Shown piece by piece: positions 34,671 through 45,644 of a stretch of DNA of 64,000 nucleotides. Origin of the DNA: Lasiosphaeris hirsuta (lineage: Eukaryota > Ascomycota > Sordariomycetes > Sordariales > Lasiosphaeriaceae). The stretch is from positions 5,456,001 through 5,520,000 of the forward strand of contig JAUKUA010000003.1 of NCBI GenBank assembly GCA_030549175.1. The letters are read 5' to 3'. Both the position numbers and the translations under genes were made by a program. The notes below the pieces were generated by a model. That model saw only the letters and a program-made list of their open reading frames with translations, had not been told where the DNA came from and searched no databases. The first letter of the stretch is position 1. Each line of letters starts with the position of its first letter.

Positions 34671-35563
34671 TTACGGCCTGCCGACATTCATCAACATACT
34701 GGTCCCCTTGCCACCACCGGGCAGATATGCCACGTTGGGGTTGCTCGCCAGCGTCGCCGCAATTTCGCGACTGGCCTCAATCTTTCTGATCTGGATCAGG
34801 CCGTCACCATTCTTGGCAATTGCCCTGCTGATGGTCTCGGCGCTCTCGGCTTCACCCTCGGCGCGGATGACGTTGGCCTGTCGCTCTTGCTCGGCCTTCT
34901 CGACGATGAAACGCGCCCGTTCGGCGTCCTGCTGCGCAATCTGCTTCTGCTCAACCGCCTTGGTAAACTCCTTGCCGAACGTCATGTGGGTGATCGACAC
35001 ATCCTCGAGCGCAATGTTGAACTCGCCCGCCCGCTTAAGCAGATCCGCCCGGATGCGGTTCGAGACCGCCTCGCGCTGTGTGATCAGCTCGGCTGCATCG
35101 AACTGTGCTACAATCGACTTGAGCACTTCGTTACCGATAGAAGGGAGGACACGCTCGTCGTAGTCTTGGCCGAGATTCTACCGTAGCAACAGTTCAGTAA
35201 AAGCTAGACTTGGTTAGGTACAAGAGAGAGCAAGCAAACCTGGTAGATCTTGGGCAGGGCCGCCACCTCTGGCCGGTGCAGCACTCTCAGCGTCAGGCTG
35301 ACCATCTGCATGTCCTTGCTGCCAGTCGTGGTGGGGATGATGCGCGGCTTGGTCCGCACGTCGAAGATGATGGCCTTCTGCAGCCACGGCACGAGGAAGT
35401 GTGTGCCCTCATTGATAACCTTCTCCTGAACACCTGAGATCCTATCGAAAATGACAGCACGCGAGCCACCCTTGACGTCGTAGATGGACTCGCGAACCAG
35501 AGCGAGGCCGAAGGCTGCGGGAACCGCGAGCTTGTAAAGGGCAGTCAGCCCGTTGGCCGCCAT
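34671..35563 (-). CDS. PHB1: Prohibitin-1, mitochondrial inner membrane
   Basis: SPFH-family protein that assembles with Phb2 into ring complexes in the mitochondrial inner membrane, with roles in protein turnover and cristae. Two exons (35240-35563, 34671-35177) give 276 aa, near the usual length. The N-terminus [23 protein letters not shown] is a membrane anchor/internal targeting helix. The hallmark [24 protein letters not shown] follows, then [38 protein letters not shown] and the coiled-coil [20 protein letters not shown]. The end [16 protein letters not shown] matches Phb1 rather than Phb2, which has a longer N-terminus. It is head to head with QCR8, another mitochondrial gene, across 429 bp. 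Confidence 0.96.
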
Positions 35564-35992
35564 TGTGATTCGGTTTGTGTGGGTTTTCCGCTTCGAAGAA
35601 GTTAAGCTGGTTCAGTAGCGAGATGATCGACGAGACGAAATACTGGAGGTGGGCGTGGTGCTGCTGTCGCTGTTCGCGATGCGGTTGCTTGAGCTTTCGA
35701 GCATTAGCAGGCAATGGATGGAGCTTCTTTTAAAAGTGGAGCTGGCATCTATCGACTGGAGGAGGTGGTCCCTGCGGGAGCATCGGCTTGCGGCTTGCAC
35801 TTTCTTTTTTTTTGAGGGTTACGTACTTGGAGCGCTTCATGCGCTAAACCTCTTCAGGCTGGGGCGTTTCTCGGCTACTGGCAATTGAAATCAACCTCAA
35901 TCCGTTCGAGAGCTCTTCCGACCGATCAGTCTGCCGCTGTGTCCGCAACATCCAATTGAGCCCCAACGCGTGCTTCGATACCCCAATTCACG
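35564..35992. promoter_or_regulatory. Bidirectional promoter PHB1/QCR8
   Basis: A 429-bp spacer between the divergent start codons of two mitochondrial inner-membrane genes. It contains a T9 run near 35808. No named motif is claimed. Confidence 0.55.
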
Positions 35993-36616
35993 ATGCGTCC
36001 TTCCCAGATCATGAGAGGCGGTGGTGGCGATGTCCCCATCGGCAAGTTCAACAAGTTAGTACCCCCAATGTGAGCTTCGTAGCTTTGGATGCGTCTTTTC
36101 CGCCATGCCGCCGCTATGAGTATTGCGCCAGCATTGCTGACACTGCTTTTCCTATAGGTATCTTGGAGGCTTCGGTAACTTTGGTGAGTCACCCTGAGCA
36201 CACGAAACGACGGCTTCCAGCCCGAAGACAAACGAAGCCCGCAAAGACGAAGGACAAGCCAGACGCGGACGGCGAAACGATGTGATGTCGGGTTTTTGGG
36301 GGGCTGCTCTCTGACTGTGTTGTCTGCATAGGTGGCTCCAAGCAAAAGGGTATCATCACGTACGGCATCAGCCCTAACCGCCAAAACCCGTTCGCCGGCG
36401 CGGTCCACGATGCCTTCTTCAACACATGGAGGCGCTTCAGCGGCCAGGTTCTCTACATTGCGCCACCATTTCTCGCTGCCTACTTCATCATGGACTGGGC
36501 CATCCACCGGTGAGTCCTGTCGACTGGATGTGGTGGAGACGCGCTAACAGAAGGACAGGAACGAGTACCTCAACTCTAAGGCCGGCCGGGCCGAGTTCGC
36601 TGATGCGGAAGAGTAG
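35993..36616 (+). CDS. QCR8: Cytochrome bc1 complex subunit 8
   Basis: Small ubiquinone-binding-type subunit of respiratory complex III. Four exons (35993-36054, 36158-36183, 36332-36509, 36559-36616) give 107 aa. The spliced protein starts MRPSQIMRGGGGDVPIGKFN and continues KYLGGFGNFGGSKQKGIITYGISPNRQ, a QCR8 signature. One membrane helix follows (QVLYIAPPFLAAYFIMDWAI), then NEYLNSKAGRAEF. Exon 2 is only 26 nt. Three introns in a 324-nt coding sequence make it easy to miss by frame search. All phases fit, and the introns carry GTTAGT or GTGAGT donors. It shares a divergent promoter with PHB1. Confidence 0.93.
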
Positions 36617-37315
36617 GGAGGATATGACACCGAGAGCGGCCTGGAAAGCGGAGCGTGTGCCAAATAGACCACCCTGTATATCATCATGAGCCGATTACCT
36701 GAACCGAATTGGAGCCAAACTTAGATTTCATTGCCATCCGCCATTGATGACCGCTGGCCTCCAGACAGCCATGAGGGGGGTAGATGGGCTTGCTGCTAGA
36801 GTTTACATGACAAGCAGGAGCGAGGGGAAGACTCGATAGGTGGGCTTTGATTGCCCTAACGTAGTGGTCGCCTTGACACTCTAATTCCGTAAGCGGCTTA
36901 GGTGCTGGGCTAGATGAGGTTCGAAAATGGAAGCCAGGGGTGCCTTCAACTGTCTTCTGATTTCTGACGGGTCTAGGATCTGCTGATTCAGGGCCACTTT
37001 CAGGGTGTCGGAGGCGTTCCAAATACATAACCAGAAGACATCTTAGTAATTAGGGGGGATGTCATGTTGTAAAGTGAAAAGGGTTTGGAAGTTGTAATTG
37101 GTAGCTTTAGTGAATATCATTTTGAGTCTTGGTGAGTTGCCCCACCTTTTTCAACTTCGACTCTGGAGCGACACGCCCCAGTATCCATCCCGCTTGCGAA
37201 CAAGGCTGACCTCAACAACCACTTCAACAGGCCGCCCCTACATTCCGCATCCTGTCCCGGTTTCGGTAGCTAACTACAGCGTCGAGGCTTTGGCCTTTTA
37301 CGAAAACACATAACC
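36617..37315. other. Intergenic gap QCR8 / SPF45-like
   Basis: About 700 bp holding the QCR8 3' end and the promoter of the next plus-strand gene. Nothing else is seen. Confidence 0.5.
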
Positions 37316-39183
37316 ATGGGAGGACCGCCGGCGCCTGCGCGCGGCGGCATGTCGCTGTACGCGAACCTCCTCGAGACAAATGCCGACTCAGCCTCCATCT
37401 CTCGCGACCCTGTGCGCTTCGGCGCAGACGACCCCAACGACGCCCCAGCAAGAAAGGCCATAGACCCAGGTGCGCATGCCCCTTAGCCCCCCAAGCGCGG
37501 CACATCTCTAACTTCGTCATCGCGCCTAGCTCTTCGCTTCCAACCCATCCGCCGACCGCAAGCTAAGCAACCTCCCAAGCCCAAGACAGCCTTCCACAAA
37601 CCGCCTCCCGCACCAGCAGCAGCAGCAGCAGCTCAAACAGGGACGGCCGTTCCTGGGAATGGAGCAAGTGCGCCGAGCTCAGCAGCAGCGGCCGCCCTAC
37701 CGCGCAGCACCCTCGCCGATTGGGCCGCGACCGAAGACGACGAATTCCTCTACAACGCCGCCGCCGCCGAGAAGAGGCAGCGTGGCGGACGTCGCAAGAA
37801 GCGTAAGAAGGTCGACGACGCCCCGCTCGAGACTGATTGGGACGAGCTGTATGACCCGGCACGCCCGACAAATGTCGAGGAGTATCTGCGCAGCGAGGAG
37901 CGGATCCAAGAGGTGCGCGAGTGGAAGGCCGTGCTCTATGCCCACCGGCGCCGTGGGCGTGGAGGGCGCATGGTAGGAGACAGGAGGGAAGACAGTTATG
38001 ACAGTGAGATGGTGGGAAGTGAGGAGGACGAGGACGAGGACGGGGATAGGCGGCCGATGAGTATGTATCCCCCCAACTATCCTACTATAACCTATGTGCT
38101 AACCCTGAGCTCTTTTGCAGACCAATTCGCTCCCCCACACACACTCTCCTTCGCGCCGCCACCACTATCACCACCCCGCGCAGCGGTCGTAGAGGCCGCA
38201 ACAGGTGACGACGCCTACGCCCGCCGCCTAGCACTCTCAGCGACGGCCCCTCCGCCGGCCATTTCCCCCCCTCCACCGCCCCCTGAATCCAAATCCGAGC
38301 CGCCAGCACCCTCCACAGCAACCATATCCCGCGCCCCGGTCCGCTACGAAGCTCCACCGCCGCCGCCGCCGCCGCCGCCGCCCGCAGACGACGGTGGCGA
38401 CGGCGATGCAATGGACCTCGACGCTACCACGTCAGATGACGAGGTAAACTACGACGCGATTCCACCACCGTCCGTCCCCTTCGACTCTCTGCCTGCGAGC
38501 GACACGGCTCCCTCGACCAACCGGCCCGGCCAAGCCGGTTTTGCGCAGCGGCTCATGGCCAAGTACGGCTGGACGCGGGGTTCCGGGCTCGGCGCCGACG
38601 AGAGCGGTATGACGTCGGCGCTACGTGTGCAAGTTGAGAAGCGGCGCAAGCGGCCCGACGCCGAGGGGGGCGGGTTTGCCGAGCCAGGCGGGCGGGGGCG
38701 CATCATCGCGGGCAAGACTAAGCAGGCGAACAAAGAAGCTAACGAGGATGGCGGCGGCGGTGCCGAGGGCAAGTTCGGCAGGACGAGCCCCGTCATTGTG
38801 CTGCAGAACATGCTCGAGGGCATGGCGGATCTCGAGACCGAGATCGAGCTGGGGTTGTTGCAGGAGATTGGCGAGGAGTGCGGCGATAAGTACGGCCGCG
38901 TCGAGCGGCTGTACATTGACCGCGGCAGCCGGCGCGTGTTTATCAAATTTACGGACCAGGTGTCTGCGTTGCGAGTGAGTCTATCTGCCGACTACTATGC
39001 TCTTTCTTCCCCTTTGCCTTTCAACACCCCTTTTTCCCGCCTCTACCCCTTACCTGCTATCACAATACTGACATTGTCACGTCTTAGGCCGTTAATGCCC
39101 TAGAGGGCCGAATCTTCAATGGCAACGCTATCATGCCCAGATTCTGGGATTCTGACAAATTTGAGAACGGGGTGTACAGCTAG
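37316..39183 (+). CDS. SPF45/RBM17-like splicing factor (G-patch + UHM)
   Basis: Predicted spliceosome-associated factor resembling SPF45, which acts in 3' splice-site and alternative-splicing choices. Four exons (37316-37469, 37530-38060, 38121-38974, 39088-39183) give 544 aa from an ACCATGG start. The N-terminal MSLYANLLE and the central WDELYDPARPTNVEEY resemble SPF45. A Pro-rich segment includes a ten-Pro run from a GCC/CCG trinucleotide tract near 38356-38382. The G-patch begins GQAGFAQRLMAKYGWTRGSGLG. The C-terminal U2AF-homology RRM contains GRVERLYID, RRVFIKFTD, GRIFNGN (RXF motif for ULM binding) and a DSDKF end. Intron 2 (60 bp, CTAAC branch) is free of stops and a multiple of three, so retention would add 20 residues. 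The architecture is secure. Confidence 0.88.
38356..38382. repeat. Trinucleotide tract encoding polyproline
   Basis: A (CCG)-type triplet run inside the SPF45-like coding region, encoding about ten consecutive prolines. It is likely prone to length change by whole codons. Confidence 0.8.
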
Positions 39184-40057
39184 TTGATCAGTGGAGAGAA
39201 CCAGAGTCAACTAGAACTAGCAACTGGACCCCCAAAGGGAGTATTACGCGAACAGGGAGCGACAACCTGTGAAACTACTATCGATCACAAGTATCGAATC
39301 CATTGTCTCGATCGCTAAAATTTTGATCGGCGCTGGAATGTTTAGCTTGGAGATCAGAAACACCTCGCAACTTGACGGGCTCTAGGATAGAGTTAGATTG
39401 TCAGAACTCATCAGTTTCACAAAAGTACGATACTGATAGGCAGATAACTCAAAAGCATCCATTTTGTATTAATTACAATCTTCCAAGTTTTCATACAACA
39501 CTGGAGACCAAAACAAAAGGCCTAGACTCAACACAAAAGCATTGGCCGAACTCCGTCCGTCATCAGATAATTAGACTCGCTAGCCCCTCGCACAATGAAA
39601 CCCCTGTCCAAGTTCAGCTCTACCATGCCCCAGCCTGCCGAAACCCCAATGGTACCCGGTCTTGACATGTAGATCTAAAGCTACCCAGGTCTGCCAAATC
39701 CCCACAACCATTTCCTTACCTAGTTCCCAGGGTTTTCCTTGTACCGTGTGATGACCGTGAAATAGATGACGAATGTCACGCTGACAAGCAAGGAATGGAA
39801 GTGAGGTGTTTGGTAAACAGCATTGGTAGAGAGTTATTAAGTCTAGCGGTTCCTGTACGCAGTATGGCGTTCATATGTGTATGCGGCCTCGAATAAACGG
39901 CAGCAATGACTCCGACAGCTCTTCGTCCTAAAAGAAAAAGGAATGGGCGCGAGGAATGGGGTGAATGGACCGCATATGGTGGACGGTCGAGATGGAAACG
40001 CCTTGTTTCATGACCCAGTAAATACCCCCAAAAACCGAAATCAATCAGTCGCTTTTT
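39184..40057. other. Intergenic gap between convergent SPF45-like and ECM33
   Basis: About 870 bp of 3' flanks. Open frames are short and without domain signals. Confidence 0.5.
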
Positions 40058-41398
40058 TTACCAGAAGGCAGCGGCAAGGGCAGCAAAAGCAGCCAGGCCA
40101 ACAAGAGCAGTGTTGAAGGTGACACCAGCAGCGCTGTTGTCCTTCTTGCCGCCAGTGCTACCGGAGCCGCCGCCGGTGGAAGTGCCAGTGCCGGTATCCT
40201 GGTTGGCGTTCTCATTGTTGCTAGTGCAGGCATAGGTACCCTGGATCTGGCCGGCACCACCGTCCTTAGTGGGGGCGAGCTTCTTGAAGCCGTCGCACGA
40301 GGCGCTGATATCAGCAGTGCTGGAAACATCAAAAGCACCCTTGACGTCGTTGAGCGAGGGGAATTCAGCACTAGAGTGTTCAAGTCAACAAATATACCGT
40401 TTTATGAGACAGAATAGTACTTACTTGGTAAAGTTGCCCCTGAGCTTAACGGCGCCACCGACGGTCTTGAGCTTGGGGAAGCCGTCAACCTCGGACAGAG
40501 CGGTGTTGTTGGCGATGAGCAGACCGCCACCGATGGTGCTGATCAAAGGAAGCGAGATGTTCTTAAGGTTCGCGTTTCCGACGAATGAGATATCACCGGC
40601 CTTGGTGGTAGTCAGGTTGGGAGCAGCAAAGGTGGCGAAGTAGTTAGAGTCAAAGCGGGCAGATCCGTTAACGACCGCAAGCGACGGCACCGAGAACTTG
40701 GTAACGTTGGCAATGGTCATGTTGGCGATCCAGATCAGGTTGGGCATGGTGACCTCGAGCTTGAGACCGTTGGCCTGGATGTTGAGGTTATCGCTCAAGT
40801 TTCCAAGCTGAGTCGTGAAAACGGTCAGGCGGCGGTTGTTGTTGATGTCCAGCAACCGCACGCTAGTCAGATCAATACCGTTGAGGGTGCTGAGGAAGGT
40901 GTCACTGATGATGACATCCTCGGCCTGGGTGATACCAGGGGGACCGATCGAAAGGGAGTCGAGGGCGTTAAGCGACTGCCACGCAATCGACTTGACCTTG
41001 TTGAGGCTAGGCATATCGAGGGACGACAGACGGGTGACGTTCTTCATGATGAAGGCTCCGCCGAGAATGGTGAGGTCGTTGCTGATAAGGCTCTCGATCA
41101 CGCCATTGTTCTCGACTCTCAGGTCACCAGTGATCTGGGAAGGACCTGAGATGTCGATGCTAGGGCCGGCGCCGGGTGCAATCAACACGGAGCCCTTAAC
41201 TGTTCTACAGCTAGCGAGACCGGTGGCATCGGCTTGGCTATTGATCGTCGTCGTGGTGACTGTGCATGTCCCGGTTTGGGCTGCCGGATTGCCATATTAG
41301 CAACTCTTCTCCTGTTACGGAGACGGCTGACGAATGTGTTACTCACCAGAGACTGTGCCGATCACCGCAAGGGCGGGAAGAATAAGCTGCGCAAACAT
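40058..41398 (-). CDS. ECM33: GPI-anchored cell-wall protein Ecm33
   Basis: Fungal surface protein of the Sps2/Ecm33 family, needed for cell-wall integrity. Three exons, minus strand (41347-41398, 40425-41280, 40058-40370), give 406 aa. The first exon encodes the signal peptide MFAQLILPALAVIGTVS. The mature part starts QTGTCTVTTTTINSQADA and forms leucine-rich, receptor-L-like repeats with hallmarks such as GDLRVENNGVIESL, GGAFIMKNV, LLDINNNRRL and GGGLLIANNTALSEVDGFP. Many N-glycosylation sequons are visible (NVT, NLS, NMT, NGS, NLT, NIS, NNT). The C-terminal region has a Cys pair, a Gly/Ser/Thr-rich stalk (TGTGTSTGGGSGSTGG) and a hydrophobic GPI-attachment tail after KKDNSAAG. Very secure. 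Confidence 0.95.
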
Positions 41399-44300
41399 CG
41401 TTGCGGTACTGCTGAGCTGGTTAGCAAGACTCGCGACCTTTGTTTGACGATTGAGTGCGAACAAGTTGTTGCTCGAGTGACAGGTGAGCGGGGGGAGGAA
41501 GATATAACAGGCTGAGCGAACTGTGATATGGGATGAAACGCGAATGCAATAAAAAGCTCTACAAGTTGGAGTTGTCTCTGGAAACCCCAATCCAAAAACA
41601 GATGATCTGAAAGCTCAAGTGGGATGTTGAGGAGAGACAGGAAACCGAGGCGAAGCTTGGTCAAGAAGCACGAGGACGAAAAAGACGATTGCCAATTCTT
41701 TGCCTTCCGTGTTTTCTTGCCCGCGCTCTATATCCAATCCTGCTGTCTTTTGATGTGGGAGATTGAGGGGAAAGTAAGATCCGCGTGATTAGGGTGGTGT
41801 TGATGAGTCGGGAAAGAGCTGCTGTTCCCAGGCGCCGCCTGTTTTGCGCTTGCTCAGGATGGGAATTGAAGCTCCCCAGAGGAAAAAAACACCACGACAA
41901 ACTGAAAAGCAAGCTCGACTCGGCTTCCTCAACAAACTGAGGATCAATTGCCAACGCACCTATTCTTCAATGACGTGGCCGGGTTGACTGATGCCTCGCG
42001 GGGGAAGTCGTCTGGGCGGACGGTTCGCGGACGAAGACGCGACTCGGGTGGACGGAAAGTTGACTTTCTGTGAAATTGGCGTTCAGAAAGTTCGTCAAGT
42101 GAAAGCGACTGTTGTGTTATTCGCCTCGACCTTTTTGATCCCTTCTTTTCTCAGCACGGGGATGCAAATATGGACAGAGTAACGAATGTATTGAACGGAA
42201 ATTGAAGAGCGACAGAAAAGGATGATGTAAAACGGGAAAGAGAGCAGTGTGGCTTGAGGAAGAGGTCCAAAGGGGCAGAAAAAGTCGAGCGGCGACCCGC
42301 CAACGAAGGGGTAATTGGAGCTAATTATTCCAGGGGGTAGTTCGTGATGCGGCCACGCCCCCTGAGCCTTCGCTCAAGGTGGGGCGTGTGCAGGCACACG
42401 AACCTGGGCATGGTGGGTGGAGGGTGTCAACGAGCGTCTGTTCACTGGTCCGGCAGCTCATCTGCATCAATCCAGGCCAGGGGCCCAGTGCTTCATCAGC
42501 GCAATCGCCCCATGGCTTGGCAGGAGTTGAGGTTTCAATCGCCTCTCCGCCGCCACACAAGCACCAAACACGAACGGACGGACGAGCGAATGTTGCCGCA
42601 ACGGAGAGTTCTCGTAAGAATCAGTGCGCCCCCATGACGCATATAGGACCAGCATCGGCTACCTCAAGTTGTCTCTTGTTCATCACAGCGCGGGTTGCTC
42701 TGAACAACACGACTTGGACGACGACAATCACAACGAAGGGCACATTATCGCCGAGGCAGCCTGCCAGCCCACGACGGCCCACTTCACAGTTTTGCCCACC
42801 GACCGCGAAATGAGGGTGTGGACGCAGTGACACGCCGATGCGCGACCTTGGCTTGGTGTCAGTGGAGCGGGCCAGGATTCCTTGGATTCAACCGGCAGGT
42901 GCCCTGGATATGGCCTGGGATGCCCTGGAAGCTCACTCCCAAGTTCCAAACTTGGCCAAGTTGGTTTTTGCTAGTGATTTATGGCTTGGCTGCCCTGCGC
43001 CCAACACCAGAGAAATCTCGCCAGCGAGATTGCTTCTTGCCAGGCCCCTCGGCTGCCAGAGGAGTCGCTCGTGTTGGCATTTGGATGTCTTTATTTCGTT
43101 CGTTTTTTTGTTTCTTCCCCATGCAATCAATATGAATCGCATTGTTCGGCAGGTTTTCGTAGCGGAGAACACGAGGCTGGGCTTGTCCCTGTCTGGTAAT
43201 GTTCGCCAGCCACACGACGTACTTCGCGGGGCAGCATTCGTTATCTTGCGCCAATCTTCGCCTTGGAAACACCTGGGCAGCCAGCGAGCCAGCCATTTCA
43301 CACGCGGTGCCGATGTGCAGCAGCAGTCCACTGGTGGCGGCGCTCCGCGTTGTCCGAAGCTGCACTGGTGTTGGTTGGCTGTCGTTGCTCTGCGCTGTTG
43401 TGTGGTCGGACCGGATCTGGCACGTCTGGCACCTCCACTTGAGGTCCATCGAGTCGATCGATCCAGAACACGTCCAGTCCAGCCCAGTCCCGCGAACGTG
43501 CCTTGGTATGACGTACGCTACCATATCTGCTGAGGGAGCTACGGAGCCAAGCATGGGCATGGCCTTGTGTGCCTTGGACCCGGCATGGACATGTGCGTGG
43601 ATCAATTCTTCACAATAACACAGGGAGAGCTCTTAAATCTGAGAGACAAGTTGACAGGCTGACAGACGGAGTGGTGTGTTGGCGTGTGTGCCTTGGAAAA
43701 AAGCGTAAAGGTGACAGAGGATTACGAGTCCTCCGTCCTCTCGGTCCATTCTGTCTCCAAGAATACGACATGTTGCATCAAGCTCTGCATGTTCCGGCGC
43801 ACACCATTCCAGCGCATGGATTGGCCAATCTTCACGAGCCGGCTGTCCCACCCGCATTCAAATGCGGTGCAAATGGGAATCCGATTGGAATCCTCAAATC
43901 AGATCTGCATAGCTGATGGACTTGCATGCAACAAAATCCACGGCCGCCAACCCCTTCGGATTTTGGGCATCGCGGGACAGCCTTGGGAACTTTGGAATGG
44001 GGTGCAAGAGCATCGTCTGATGATGATGAATGGAGGGATACTACGCTCACCCCTGATCAGCACTTGTTTCCTGTCCGTTTTCGGTTCAGCTGCTGCCCCT
44101 CCTCCCCTCTTCGCAGCAGCTCCCCTCCTTTTAGGCGTCCTCACGCTTCTCGAAAACCCCACGTCTGATGTAGACGGTTGCGACATGAAACGTAGCTAAC
44201 CGCCTCTCTCCCTCTAACCACCAATGTTTGTTGAGCGACCAGAACCTCGGGTTCCGGCAGACATTAGCCCCGGGTATTACTGGACTTTGCGTCTCTCCCG

Positions 44301-45644
44301 CCAATGCGCTCGTCATGGCCTGCCCCATTCGCGCCAGAACCGAGCGGCAGGAGGGGAGGTGTCTGGGTGTGGCAAGAAGTTGACTTCGGCCTCTTGGCTG
44401 GCCAGCCTATGTGAGGCTCAAGTTGTCACAGCTTCAATGTGCCGCAGGCCCGTCAGCTGTCACTGGTCCACCGTTTGTGGAACGAAGAACCTCCAGCCTC
44501 CTCCGCCAGCCGTCCCGCTTGTCCCGCCTCGCAGACGGGGAAGATGCAGTCCAGCGGCAAACACAGTCAAAACCACAGAAACCGTGCGTGAGCCAGAGAG
44601 TTAGGAAAAGGCACGCGAAGACGTTCTTACTTGCGTCGTCAGCTTTAGCCACGCATAGAGTGCACCTAGCAACCGTCTGCTAGACTTATGAAATGAGATT
44701 GTGCTTGTCAATAAATGTTGTAGCGTGAAGCCCCGATCTGCGACAACGTCTGTATCAAGGCAAAGGCACGCTTGGTCCGGCTCCGTTCTCCCACCACTTG
44801 TGCGGTGGTGGACCTTGGACCTCCAACTTGTTTTGCGGTCGATCATGGCAATCACAACTGCAAGCAGGTGTGGCTACTTGCATATTTGCTGTGAGCCTCT
44901 GCCTGCCAGCGGGTTCGCGAAATATGTCCGGGTGGTTTCATCTTGTCCGAAGCTGTTGTCCCAGCTCTCGATAACCAACAACATATCGACGACGGAGAAA
45001 CAAGCCACCCAAACAACACAAACAGAGCCCACAAAAAGCAAAGCGAGTCAAAACAATGACGAGAGAGGCTAAACACAGCATAACCTTTGATCCCGTGCTT
45101 AGCTTGCCGGGGAAGTTCTCCAGCGGCAATTATTCCGTCTCTTGACCACCCACGTGGTAGCCAGGAGAGTTAGCCCCCCTATTCTGCTCCCGCCCTCGGT
45201 ACGGCTGAAAGCCGTGAAACGGCACGGCATTAATACCGCCAATCCTCCTAGTTTTTCCCAGGCAGCCGGGGAAACGATCAGAACTTCCGTGCCTGCGTGG
45301 ATCTGGCCCGGCCGAAACACATCGAGGTGCTGGTGGTGAGAGGATAAGCGTTTTGCATTACGGGAAAGCTTGATTTCAAGATGGCTGCTCCCAGCTACCA
45401 GCTAGCTGGGGTTGCCTTGCCCGTTCATTATTGGTATCACAGAAAGCCGTGTAGTTGGTGACGTATTGGTGACTCAAACTGGTAGCAGCACCAGAGGTGT
45501 GCGCAGATAAACCAGTATTATAGGCTACTTAGCCACCCCGATAGCCAACTCAATTCACAATTCTTCCAAAGACGGCCAACATGTTTTGACCAAAATTCGG
45601 AAGGCTCTCTATGAACAACACTATACACAGGCCCTCTCCAGGCC
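41399..45644. other. 4.2-kb gene-free region upstream of ECM33
   Basis: The largest gap in the window. The ECM33 promoter and leader occupy the left end and the MAG1 3' flank the right. In between, open frames up to 231 codons exist (for example 42838-43533), but several overlapping frames on both strands are equally long. They are Trp/Cys/Arg-rich and show no domain, which looks like chance in GC-rich DNA. It may hold regulatory DNA or a non-coding transcript; nothing is directly supported. Confidence 0.5.

Noticed and set aside
38085..38411. Arg/Ala/Val-rich antisense frame opposite the polyproline tract
   Set aside because: It is the reverse read of the CCG-rich coding tract of the SPF45-like gene.
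42838..43533. 231-codon open frame in the large gap upstream of ECM33
   Set aside because: Overlapped by similar-length frames on the other strand (42979-43605); rich in Trp, Cys and Arg, no motif or splice continuation.
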